A stretch of DNA of 64,000 bases from Paenibacillus planticolens. GTDB taxonomy: Bacteria > Bacillota > Bacilli > Paenibacillales > NBRC-103111. The stretch lies in assembly GCF_013141725.1 (NCBI RefSeq), contig NZ_WHNZ01000030.1, positions 248,001 to 312,000 on the forward strand, written 5' to 3'. The notes under the pieces are model-generated. The model ran no database searches. It had not been told where the DNA came from and was given only the letters and a program-made list of their open reading frames with translations. Shown here piece by piece: positions 43,931 to 52,436 of this stretch. Position 1 is the first letter of the stretch. Each line of letters starts with the position of its first letter. A program made the translations under genes and the position numbers.

Positions 43931-43960
43931 TATTATCAATTTGATAATATCATTATGACA
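43931..43960 (-). promoter_or_regulatory. Operator and perfect palindrome upstream of the NrtR-like gene
   Basis: TATTATCAATTTGATAATA (43931-43949) is a 19-bp perfect palindrome. It overlaps the 22-bp segment 43939-43960 that recurs upstream of the NAD salvage operon. It ends 24 bp before the start codon, fitting autoregulation. Confidence 0.72.
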
Positions 43961-44100
43961 TAATAAAAAGACGCATGCAACCATTATTTTTTAAAATTTT
44001 CCCCGATGCTCGCGAACACAAAGAACAGGGTTCACCTCTGCCGACTCCCGGATTGACGGAATTCGCCTTTAGTATCCCCTGTTCGATATTTTTGTCAGCC

Positions 44101-44427
44101 TCATTGCTCTTCGGCGTACAAATTCGCATAATTGACAAGAATGGTTATAAAGCCAAGCACGACAAATAAGAAATAGGCGATCAAACCTACGTGAAACACA
44201 TTGGGAACCAGAATGAATATGGCCCCAATCACCAGGCACACCCAGTTCTGCCAGACCCGCTTCCCTGTTTTGCCCAGAGCCAGCAGAGACCCCACGAACT
44301 GCAAACTTCCAAGCAGCACACAGGCAAAAAGCGCATTCGTTTGAGTTTCAAATCCAAACACCCAGGGGCTTACCAAAAACCAGAGTCCCATGCACGCGGA
44401 TAACATATTTTTTAAATACATGGTCAT
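44101..44427 (-). CDS. SPW-repeat membrane protein
   Basis: Encodes 108 residues; ATG 44427 has GGAGG 6 nt upstream. Four hydrophobic segments fill the chain, arranged as two similar halves. The first half carries the family's SPW motif (GLWFLVSPWVFGF); the second reads WQNWVCLVIGAIFILVPNVF. The protein is an inner-membrane protein of unknown function. It is monocistronic, downstream of repeat family I copy 2. Confidence 0.88.
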   Translation of the reverse strand: MTMYLKNMLSACMGLWFLVSPWVFGFETQTNALFACVLLGSLQFVGSLLALGKTGKRVWQNWVCLVIGAIFILVPNVFHVGLIAYFLFVVLGFITILVNYANLYAEEQ

Positions 44428-44582
44428 CTTCCACCTCCTACAAGTTTTGGCATTCGTAAAACATTTTATGAGATACTCTAGTATACGCAAACGCTTTCAA
44501 ATATGTGATATGGAAAAGCCTCCGGATCACCCAATTGTTTTGTCTAATTGACATTCCGCATTTTGAATTTTCCTACGGCCAA

Positions 44583-44760
44583 AGGAGCTGGAGTCCGCTA
44601 TTTCGGAAAAATCATCCTAAATGATGGGGTAAGGGGAACTGCAGGGCCTTATTTCCCTGTAGAGGCCAACGTTTCTGCAAAAACGCCAAAATAACGGACC
44701 ATAGTTCCCCCCGATAAGCCAAATAGCTGCATTTAGACAAAATAGCGGATCACAGTTCCG
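44583..44760. repeat. Palindromic four-unit intergenic repeat, family I, copy 2
   Basis: Units at 44583-44603 and 44634-44654 (forward) and 44689-44709 and 44740-44760 (reverse). Unit starts are again 51, 55 and 51 bp apart and the total is 178 bp, identical to copy 1 at 38971-39148. The inner forward unit starts GGGAACTGCAGGGCCTTATT. It lies between the SPW gene and the chemoreceptor gene. Confidence 0.9.
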
Positions 44761-44783
44761 CAAAATATTTGTGCAGAAAAAAT

Positions 44784-44820
44784 AAAAAAACTTCTCTGAG
44801 TCAGCCTCAGGAAGTTTTTT
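44784..44820 (-). terminator. Rho-independent terminator of the chemoreceptor gene
   Basis: Minus-strand AAAAAACTTC pairs with GAAGTTTTTTT around a CTGAG/CTCAG inner stem, 14 bp past the stop at 44835. Confidence 0.92.
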
Positions 44821-44834
44821 AGCTATCACAATTA

Positions 44835-46541
44835 TCAAGAAATTCGGAACTTCGTTACAACTTGATGCAGATCTTGGGCGATGCTCGCCAAATTTCTCGC
44901 AGATGAAGTAATTTCTTCCGTGGAAGCAAGCTGCTCTTCCGTTGCGGCAGCTGCGGACTGCGCGGTCCCAGAGGTCATCTGTGCAACAGAACCGACATTC
45001 GCTACCGTTGCGGCAACCTGCTCCGACGAGGCAGCCATCTGCTGGGCTGCAGCAGCAGCCTCTTGAATTTTGCCTGCCACTTCCTGCGAAGCCGCTACGA
45101 TTTGACCGAAGGCCGTTTCCGCGCTGCCTACTTCTTTTAACCCTTCCTGCACTTCCAGCAGTCCCGCATTCATAACCCCCGCAGCGCGCAAAGCGTCTCT
45201 TTGCATGTTCGAAATGAGTTCCGAAATATCACGCACGGAATCGTCTGTCTGGGCAGCCAGCTTGCGAACCTCCCCGGCCACAACCGCAAAGCCTCTGCCG
45301 CTCTCGCCGGCACGCGCCGCCTCAATCGCCGCATTTAGGGCGAGCAGATTCGTTTGGGAAGCGATATTCCCAATGAGGGTAGAGATTTGTCCGATGTTCT
45401 GGGAATGCTTCTCCAGCTCTTGAATCACTTTGTTCGCCGCATCTACCGAATGACTGACGGCTTGCATTTTATGGACTACCCGCTCCATGGAGTGCGTACC
45501 TTCCTCGGCAATTTGCGCAGCGGTAACGGACAGTCCCGACACATCGGAAGTCGTCTCTGCGATCCGTTGAATGCCAATTGTCATTTCTTCCATGGCTGTG
45601 CCGCATTCCATCGCGTTTTGCGCTTGGGTATCCGCACCGTTTGCAACCTCCTGCACAGCTGCCGCCACGTGCTGGGAAGCGGATGTATTTTGCTCGGAGC
45701 TTGCAAACAACTGCTGTGAAGACGTCGCTACGCTGCCTGCCGCTTGCAGCATTTGCTGCACCGAGTAGCGCAGGTGGTCGGCCATTTGATTCACAGAATC
45801 GGCCAAATCACCGATTTCGTCTTTATTTTTCAAGACAATCGGCTCCACCGTCAGATCGCCATTCGCGATTCGGGTTAAAACTTGTGACGTTCTGCGAACA
45901 GGGGCAGATATATTTCTAACAAGCATGTAACAAGTAAAGATCATGAAAACGATGATTACACCAAGTACGATTGTAGAAGTTTTAAGGCTTTTTTCATAAA
46001 GCTGAATGTTGTCCAGATCGGCTTGCTTTCCGCCTTCCTGGTTAAAGACAACCATCTCCGCCATCGATTTTTGCGCAGTATCAAAAGCGACTGACATAGC
46101 TTGCTGGCTTGCTGCTGCATCCTTCGCTTTCGTTGGATCAGCGGCAATCTGTTTATTTGTTACAAATGCGGCTTTGAACGCATCCCAATTTTTGTTAAGC
46201 TCATCAAATTGCGTAGTATCATCATCTCCGGAGAGACTTCCCTTATAGTTTTCTAACAATTTGTCGATTCTTGTCATGGAATTCGCGATTTCGGTATCGA
46301 ACGGTTCATGCTTTTTCGTATCGGGCTCAAGCTTTTTCTGATAAAACAATGTTAATATATGTTCAGAGTTATAGTGAATCTCATCCATAACTTGTACACC
46401 GATCATCCAATTCGTAGCCATGTCTGAACTGGTGTCTTTCAAGACGCCCATCCGCGTCATATCTGTAAAACTTAACCCTCCGATCATGAGAAAAATAATT
46501 GCAAATACGGTGATCATTTTCGTTTTTACAGTAAATCGCAT
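44835..46541 (-). CDS. Methyl-accepting chemotaxis protein with four-helix-bundle sensor
   Basis: Encodes 568 residues. TM1 at about 9-28, an extracellular helical sensor domain (30-185, 4HB_MCP type, with [23 protein letters not shown]), TM2 at about 188-208, HAMP (210-262, [21 protein letters not shown]), then the signalling domain with the hairpin tip [46 protein letters not shown]. The tip binds CheA and CheW. The ligand is unknown. It is divergent from the large hybrid kinase (163 bp between the starts), so the two may share control. Confidence 0.95.
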   Translation of the reverse strand: MRFTVKTKMITVFAIIFLMIGGLSFTDMTRMGVLKDTSSDMATNWMIGVQVMDEIHYNSEHILTLFYQKKLEPDTKKHEPFDTEIANSMTRIDKLLENYKGSLSGDDDTTQFDELNKNWDAFKAAFVTNKQIAADPTKAKDAAASQQAMSVAFDTAQKSMAEMVVFNQEGGKQADLDNIQLYEKSLKTSTIVLGVIIVFMIFTCYMLVRNISAPVRRTSQVLTRIANGDLTVEPIVLKNKDEIGDLADSVNQMADHLRYSVQQMLQAAGSVATSSQQLFASSEQNTSASQHVAAAVQEVANGADTQAQNAMECGTAMEEMTIGIQRIAETTSDVSGLSVTAAQIAEEGTHSMERVVHKMQAVSHSVDAANKVIQELEKHSQNIGQISTLIGNIASQTNLLALNAAIEAARAGESGRGFAVVAGEVRKLAAQTDDSVRDISELISNMQRDALRAAGVMNAGLLEVQEGLKEVGSAETAFGQIVAASQEVAGKIQEAAAAAQQMAASSEQVAATVANVGSVAQMTSGTAQSAAAATEEQLASTEEITSSARNLASIAQDLHQVVTKFRIS

Positions 46542-46704
46542 GAGTTAAATTCCTCCAAGTTTATGAATGAATGATTGAACTATGATGTATACTCAAATCA
46601 TCCTTTACCCTTAATCATACAATAAAATCGTTAAATGAATTACGCAATATGGGTGTGAAATTTGTAAATTTTCCTAACATTTTGTCGAACTGCGGAGGTT
46701 CCTC

Positions 46705-49700
46705 ATGTCATCTTCCTTGCGTTTCAAGCTGGTAGCACTACTTGTTCTAATCACAACCCTTTCATTATCCGTCGTTGGCTTTACGAACTATAAGCTGTCG
46801 AAAGATAAATTAATTCAGCAATTAAAAACCCAGTCGATCTCCTCTGTCTCCAATTCCGCTCAAAATTTGTACGACTTCCTGTCGATTCGACTTGCCGAAG
46901 TTGAGCTCGTTAGCCGGGTAAACGTGATGAGGCGTGGAACTTTGCAGGAACAGTTGAATTATTTGGCCCAAGAATTGCAAACAGGCAATAACCGCTTCTT
47001 TTCGATGGGCGTTGCGGATCTTGATGGAAATCTACGTCTTACCTCCGGCGATGAACTGAACATCAAAGGCGAGCGGAGATTTGAAGAGGCCTTGCTCGGC
47101 AAAACGTACATCTCTGACCCTTATTTCGGCAAAGTTTCCGGCAAATTCATGGTTGCGATTACTGCTCCTGTCTATAATGATCAAAAAGAATTAACAAGCC
47201 TAGTCGTTATCTCGCTTGACGCAGAGGCTGCTTTTCGCGATCATCTTCACCCCCCGGTTGCAGGCGCGCAGGTCGTCATTGTGAATGATGATGGCACTAT
47301 TCTGTATCATACCGATCTCTCCAAAATTTTCACGAGAAATATTTTCGCCGACAACCCTTCTCTGTCAGATACTTTTCATAAAGCTTTGCAGCAGGATGAG
47401 GGATATTTGGACGTCCATTTGGAAAACGGCAAGGAAACGCAGTGGTTTTATGCTCGTGTGCCGCACTTATCTTGGCACCTTGCTTACTCTTTGCCGGATG
47501 CTTTCTTCCAAGCGCCTGCCAGTCCTTTGTTTTGGTCGACAGTCGGCTTAATCGTCATTACCGCCGCCATCCTGTTTCTTTTGATACGCTTAACGGCTAA
47601 CACGCTCATTATTTCACGGATTCAGCAAATTCTGCGGGTCACGGAATCCGTGGCTGCCGGCGACTTCTACATCAAGCCCCTTATGTTCAAAAGCAAAGAT
47701 GAATTGGGCGCTCTTGCGCATTCCGTCAATGGGATGATCGAAAACCTGCGCGAGCTGTTCGAACCTTTCGAAGCTTTCATTCAGCACAATCAATATGCGA
47801 TGATCGTCACGGACCCGCATTTTACCATCAATCATTTGAACCGTCGGGCGACAGAACTCCTTGGCTATACGTTCACAGATGTGCACAAAAAAGCAACCCC
47901 CTTGCTATGGATGGATCAAGATCAATTGAAAGAAAGAGCGGCCAAGTACACGCTAGAGCTTGGGGAGTTCGTGCCTGCCGACTGCACAGCCCTCGTGATT
48001 CGAACGCTGCGCCATCTCAAAGAGGATGCAGAATGGATTTGGCATCGCATAGACGGCACGCGCCTCTTCGTTCAAGTGAGTGTCAGCGCGATTACGCATC
48101 CGGGAGGGGATTTGAAAGGGTATGTCATAATTGCCCGTGATATCAGCGATATTAAGGAAAGCAATGAGACGAAGATGCGGCTCCTTACAATTGTAGAAAG
48201 TGCGCGGGATGCCATTCTTACCTTTGATCAGCAAGGCTATATTTTTTATATGAATCAAGCCGGTAAAAACTTAATTGGACTAAATAAGGAACAAAAGACA
48301 CCTTGCTATTTCAGCGAGTACGTGGATATCCGAAGCGACATCCATTTCGATGAGGGCCTTCTTACCGCGATACGCGAAGGGTTCTGGGAATTTGAAACCG
48401 AAGCCTTAACGAAAGAGCAGCGCCGCATCTTCGTCTCCGTCACGGTTGTCCCCCATACGCCTGCTGAAAAAGGTGAACGTTACTTCTCTGCCATTTCGCG
48501 GGATATTACGGATTGGCGGCATGCCAAAGAAGAGCTGATCCGCGCGAAGCAGGAAGCCGATGACGCCAATTTAACCAAGGGCATTTTCCTGGCAAGGATG
48601 AGCCACGAAATTCGTACGCCGCTGAACGGGATCGTCGGACTGTCCCATTTGATGGAACGCACTGCCATGTCTTCGCTGCAAAGGGATTATATGAGTAAAA
48701 TTACGAAATCCTCGCTGTCCTTATCGCAGATTATTAGCGACATCCTTGACTTCTCTAAGCTGGAGGCAGACAAGCTGGCGATTGAGCATCATGCCTTCCT
48801 GCTGGATGACACGATCGACCGCGTGTGTGAAACGCTTAGCGTGCTGCTCGGCCATAAGCCGGTTGATTTTATTTGCGATATCGAGGAGCAAGTGCCGCTT
48901 GGTCTCATTGGCGATTCTTTGCGCTTGTATCAAGTGCTTTTGAACCTAACCAGCAACGCCATTAAATTCACGGAACAAGGAACTGTTGCGCTGCGCGTCC
49001 AAGTTGAGGACCTGCGGGGAGAAGAAGTACGCCTTGGCTTCACGGTTACCGATACGGGGATTGGCATGAATGAAGAGCAGCTTGCCAGGTTGTTCCAGCC
49101 GTTCATGCAAGCCGATGAAGTCACGAGCCGCAAATTCGGGGGGACGGGACTTGGCCTTGTCATCTCCAAGAGCATCATCGATCATATGGGCGGTACCATT
49201 GAAGCGTCCAGCAGTCCCGGGATCGGCAGCGTTTTTCGCTTCAGCATTCCTTTTGCATTAACGCTGCAAACGATGAAGACACCCATGTGTTTCCCGCTTC
49301 GCGCCCTTCTGGTGGAAGATCACCCCGAGCTGCACAGTGTGCTGCTTCGAACCCTGCAATCGATGTGTAAGGAAGGGGCAGGTGTGTATTCGTGGAAGGA
49401 AGCCAGGAAAGTCATCGACGTCACTCCACTTGAAATGGTTCTGCTCGACATGGAAGCCTTTGATATGTATGGGGAGGAAGTGTGGCTGGACATGCTTGAG
49501 GCGTGTAACCGCAATAATTTAAAAACGATTATTTATACGACCTTAGCAGGACGGGACGCTTTAGAGCAGCTTCCATCCCAAGCCGCGCCGGATGTAATCT
49601 TGGTTAAACCGATCTCTAAGAGCATCCTCAGCCAAACTCTGCAAAATATGCTAGCATCGGATGCGACAGGCCAACCGACTGCGGAAGCGTTTGATATAAA

Positions 49701-50454
49701 GGAAGTTTGGCCTTCCTCTCCGCGGATTCTGCTTGTCGAAGATAATGAAATTAATCAGACCGTTGCCCGCTCTTTACTAGAAAGCATGAATGGTGTCGTT
49801 CATGTAGCTTCTAACGGATTTGAGGCTTTGCAGCAGCTGGAAAACACGGAATACCAAATCATCCTGATGGATATCCATATGCCTGATCTCGACGGGATCG
49901 AAACCACCAAGCGCATTCGGCTTGAGCCTGAATGGAGACACATTCCCATTATCGCCCTCACCGCAGATTCGCCCTTAGAGAAGCGTGTAGCCTGTATCCG
50001 CGCAGGAATGAATGAAGTGATCTCCAAGCCGATCATGCCTGACCGACTGTTCGCGGCCGTCAATCACATCTTAAGTATGAGCGGCGGCAAAATGACGGTT
50101 CCCGGTCTGGATACCGAAGAAGCCCTTGAGCGGCTGCGTGGGAAAACGGATATCTACCATAACATGTTGAGGAAATTTCATGAGCAGTCCAAAGATTCGA
50201 TAGATCGGCTTACAACGGCCATTCAGCAAACCGAATATGATACTGCCATCAGTCAGCTTCATACACTGCGCGGCTCAGCAAGCAACCTGTCTGCCCATCG
50301 CGTGCTTGCCGCGGCAACAGAGCTTGAAGAAATGCTGCAGCAATCCACCCCTCTGGATGAAACGAAGAGCATCTTGATTCAAAACCAGCTGCAAACCCTT
50401 GCCATTGCCCTGGAAGAGGTTTTTCACACCATCCAAAAATTGCTGCTTGATTGA
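46705..50454 (+). CDS. Hybrid sensor histidine kinase: sensor, HAMP, two PAS, kinase, two receivers, Hpt
   Basis: Encodes 1249 residues; ATG 46705 has GGAGG 7 nt upstream. TM1 (about 7-27), an extracellular Cache-like domain (30-270), TM2 (275-297), HAMP (300-352), PAS 1 (358-480), PAS 2 (485-605), HisKA with the phosphorylated His in FLARMSHEIRTPLNGIVGLSHLM (about 634), HATPase_c (N-box NLTSNAIKFTEQG, G-box FGGTGLGLVISKSI), a receiver with MVLLDMEAFDMYGEE (weak beyond its Asp), a canonical receiver (LLVEDNEINQTVA, ILMDIHMPDLDG, VISKPIM) and an Hpt domain with the His in LHTLRGSASNLSAH (about 1187). It is thus a full internal phosphorelay. Output partner is not visible; the adjacent divergent chemoreceptor may respond to related cues. 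Confidence 0.94.
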   Translation: MSSSLRFKLVALLVLITTLSLSVVGFTNYKLSKDKLIQQLKTQSISSVSNSAQNLYDFLSIRLAEVELVSRVNVMRRGTLQEQLNYLAQELQTGNNRFFSMGVADLDGNLRLTSGDELNIKGERRFEEALLGKTYISDPYFGKVSGKFMVAITAPVYNDQKELTSLVVISLDAEAAFRDHLHPPVAGAQVVIVNDDGTILYHTDLSKIFTRNIFADNPSLSDTFHKALQQDEGYLDVHLENGKETQWFYARVPHLSWHLAYSLPDAFFQAPASPLFWSTVGLIVITAAILFLLIRLTANTLIISRIQQILRVTESVAAGDFYIKPLMFKSKDELGALAHSVNGMIENLRELFEPFEAFIQHNQYAMIVTDPHFTINHLNRRATELLGYTFTDVHKKATPLLWMDQDQLKERAAKYTLELGEFVPADCTALVIRTLRHLKEDAEWIWHRIDGTRLFVQVSVSAITHPGGDLKGYVIIARDISDIKESNETKMRLLTIVESARDAILTFDQQGYIFYMNQAGKNLIGLNKEQKTPCYFSEYVDIRSDIHFDEGLLTAIREGFWEFETEALTKEQRRIFVSVTVVPHTPAEKGERYFSAISRDITDWRHAKEELIRAKQEADDANLTKGIFLARMSHEIRTPLNGIVGLSHLMERTAMSSLQRDYMSKITKSSLSLSQIISDILDFSKLEADKLAIEHHAFLLDDTIDRVCETLSVLLGHKPVDFICDIEEQVPLGLIGDSLRLYQVLLNLTSNAIKFTEQGTVALRVQVEDLRGEEVRLGFTVTDTGIGMNEEQLARLFQPFMQADEVTSRKFGGTGLGLVISKSIIDHMGGTIEASSSPGIGSVFRFSIPFALTLQTMKTPMCFPLRALLVEDHPELHSVLLRTLQSMCKEGAGVYSWKEARKVIDVTPLEMVLLDMEAFDMYGEEVWLDMLEACNRNNLKTIIYTTLAGRDALEQLPSQAAPDVILVKPISKSILSQTLQNMLASDATGQPTAEAFDIKEVWPSSPRILLVEDNEINQTVARSLLESMNGVVHVASNGFEALQQLENTEYQIILMDIHMPDLDGIETTKRIRLEPEWRHIPIIALTADSPLEKRVACIRAGMNEVISKPIMPDRLFAAVNHILSMSGGKMTVPGLDTEEALERLRGKTDIYHNMLRKFHEQSKDSIDRLTTAIQQTEYDTAISQLHTLRGSASNLSAHRVLAAATELEEMLQQSTPLDETKSILIQNQLQTLAIALEEVFHTIQKLLLD

Positions 50455-50537
50455 AAAATGTGCGGTTTTATGTCACTATATGCATAGGGCTCCGACTGTT
50501 TGGGGCATGCATTTTATACGTATAGGTGGTTTAATCA

Positions 50538-51443
50538 ATGACAGCACAAAGCTCTCCATACCGCATTTTGTTGTATTATAAATTCGTTACCGTGATAGAT
50601 CATGAAGCATTGGCTCGTGAACACTTGGCCTACTGTAAAGAGCTCGGCATTAAAGGCCGCATCCTGATCGCCCCGGAAGGCATCAACGGAACCTTGTCAG
50701 GAACCATCGAGCAAACCGATGCCTACATGGCGATGATGAACCAAATGCCTTTGTTTAAAGATATGGTCTACAAGATCGACGAGAGTGAAGGACATGCTTT
50801 CAAAAAGCTGTTCGTCCGCCCCAAAAAGGAGCTCGTCACCTTCCGTCTCGAAGAAGATGTGAATCCAAACGAGCTGACCGGCACGCATTTGAAGCCAAAA
50901 GATTTCTACGAGAAGCTTCAGCAAGAAGATGTTATCGTTCTGGATGGCCGTAATCACTATGAATACGAGATCGGGCATTTCCGCGGCGCCATTCGCCCAG
51001 ACGTGGAAACGACGCGTGAATTCCCGGAATGGATTCGGAACAACCTCCAGGAATTTAAGGACAAGCCGATTCTCACCTACTGCACTGGCGGTATCCGCTG
51101 CGAGAAGCTGTCCGGCTTCCTTATTCAGGAAGGCTTCAAAGACGTTTACCAGCTTGACGGCGGAATTGTCACTTACGGAAAAGATGAAGAGGTAAAAGGC
51201 CGTCTCTTTGACGGCAAATGCTACGTCTTCGACGAGCGGATTTCGGTTCCCATCAACCGCACAGATGAGGATATCGTCGTGGGCAAATGCTACCACTGCG
51301 GAACGGCTGAGGACCGCTACATCAACTGCGCGAACGATTTGTGCCACTTGAAGCACGTGTGCTGCGAAGCTTGCGAAGAGGAGCATAACAGCTTCTGCTC
51401 CAAGGAGTGCGAGGAGAAGACGCTTAGCTCGCTTGAGGCTTAA
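50538..51443 (+). CDS. trhO: tRNA uridine(34) hydroxylase TrhO (rhodanese-related)
   Basis: Encodes 301 residues. The N-terminal acylphosphatase-like part ([21 protein letters not shown]) is followed by a rhodanese domain whose loop holds the active Cys in [18 protein letters not shown] (about residue 175). The C-terminal part is Cys-rich ([18 protein letters not shown] and [20 protein letters not shown]), probably binding zinc. TrhO makes 5-hydroxyuridine at the wobble position of certain tRNAs using molecular oxygen. The gene is single and ends with a good terminator; the ribosome site (TAGGTGG) is moderate. Confidence 0.94.
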   Translation: MTAQSSPYRILLYYKFVTVIDHEALAREHLAYCKELGIKGRILIAPEGINGTLSGTIEQTDAYMAMMNQMPLFKDMVYKIDESEGHAFKKLFVRPKKELVTFRLEEDVNPNELTGTHLKPKDFYEKLQQEDVIVLDGRNHYEYEIGHFRGAIRPDVETTREFPEWIRNNLQEFKDKPILTYCTGGIRCEKLSGFLIQEGFKDVYQLDGGIVTYGKDEEVKGRLFDGKCYVFDERISVPINRTDEDIVVGKCYHCGTAEDRYINCANDLCHLKHVCCEACEEEHNSFCSKECEEKTLSSLEA

Positions 51444-51466
51444 GACTTGCTCCACTGAGTTCACAG

Positions 51467-51502
51467 ACCGCTCTCTCCAACAGGAGATGAGCGGTTTTTT
51501 CT
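51467..51502 (+). terminator. Rho-independent terminator of trhO
   Basis: ACCGCTC (51467-51473) pairs with GAGCGGT (51489-51495) with an inner TCTCC/GGAGA pairing, followed by TTTTT. Confidence 0.9.
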
Positions 51503-51525
51503 TTTAATTACTTGTAATTAACGCC

Positions 51526-51699
51526 GAATACTCCTGTTAATTCCCGCTTCTGATTCACTTCTAACCCCAATAACTGGAGTTTCTCCCGCTAATCCGTCCA
51601 AATTCGGACTCATTCCCAAACTTCCGACGATTTAGAAGGAGTTTTTCCTGCTATTTCGCTCCCTCGGCCGCCCCCGATCACATTAACGGTAAATTTTCC
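51526..51699. repeat. Palindromic four-unit intergenic repeat, family II, copy 2 (degenerate)
   Basis: Forward units near 51526-51546 and 51578-51599, reverse units at 51625-51648 and 51675-51699, related to those at 3700-3874 (CTCCYG core and GGAGTTTTTCC ends). Matching positions are 51-52 bp apart for the forward pair and 51 bp for the reverse pair. It lies between convergent trhO and the hemerythrin-like gene. Confidence 0.72.
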
Positions 51700-51770
51700 T
51701 TTTATTGCAACTGAGGCGTCGCCATGGATCGTTCTACAGGAACCGGACACCTGACCGAATCGATTTGTAC

Positions 51771-52301
51771 TTACGCTAATTGCTCCACAATGCGATCGGC
51801 CAGCGGATACACAAGCTCCTCCTCCAAGGTGAAATGCCTAAGCAGAATTAAGCAGGCCGTCATCAATTCCGACGCCATAACATGCAGGAACTCCTCATCT
51901 ATCGGCACTTTCATCGCATTCACACCGTCTACGAAAGTTTGCACAACCCTTTTAGCCAAGTCATGATCCTGTTCCAAAACCGTTATAGAACGCGAAACCG
52001 AGCGCGCCGTTGTCGGATGTAGGTAGGATTGCAGAAGAGGAAACAGCTCGCTCTCCTCCCATTCCGAATGCTGCTCCAGCTCTTCCACCAGAAAAAGAAT
52101 CCTATCTTGAAGTTCAATCAGCTTACACATGCCTATTGAGCAATCCTCGAGGGAGTACAAGGAAGCAGCCATCGTGCGGATTTCGGCAAGCTGCCCGCGC
52201 ATCTGTAAATGTTCCTCCTTCAGGCGCTCTACGAGCGAGGGAAAATAGCCCGGATCCATGATAGACTCCCTATTCGTTTGAATGCTCAAACGGTCGTTCA
52301 T
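51771..52301 (-). CDS. Hemerythrin-like (HHE) domain protein
   Basis: Encodes 176 residues forming an all-helical bundle. Likely iron ligands are the His and acidic residues in LKEEHLQMRGQL (about 29-40), LEQHSEWEESELFPLL (about 76-91), LEQDHDLAKR (about 109-118) and LRHFTLEEELVYPLAD (about 154-169). Such proteins bind a diiron site and sense or store O2 or NO, or help repair iron-sulfur clusters. An ATG lower down (MDPGYFPSL, residue 15) is an alternative start. The gene lies downstream of a chemoreceptor gene but is separated from it by a terminator. Confidence 0.88.
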   Translation of the reverse strand: MNDRLSIQTNRESIMDPGYFPSLVERLKEEHLQMRGQLAEIRTMAASLYSLEDCSIGMCKLIELQDRILFLVEELEQHSEWEESELFPLLQSYLHPTTARSVSRSITVLEQDHDLAKRVVQTFVDGVNAMKVPIDEEFLHVMASELMTACLILLRHFTLEEELVYPLADRIVEQLA

Positions 52302-52352
52302 TCCACATCCTCCTTTGCGTTTTCCTCAGAAAACTTTGATCATAAGCCGACG

Positions 52353-52405
52353 CAAAAAAAGCTGGCCCATTCTGCATTATCATTGTATGCAGGAAGGGTC
52401 AGCTA
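52353..52405 (-). terminator. Rho-independent terminator of the second chemoreceptor gene
   Basis: Minus-strand AGCTGACCC and GGGCCAGCT form the base, with TGCAT/ATGCA above, followed by seven T. Confidence 0.85.
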
Positions 52406-52436
52406 ACATGCGAAGGAAAAATGAACGATTAGACCT

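Noticed and set aside
50697..51464. 255-codon minus-strand frame across trhO
   Set aside because: Antisense to a well supported gene and without motifs.
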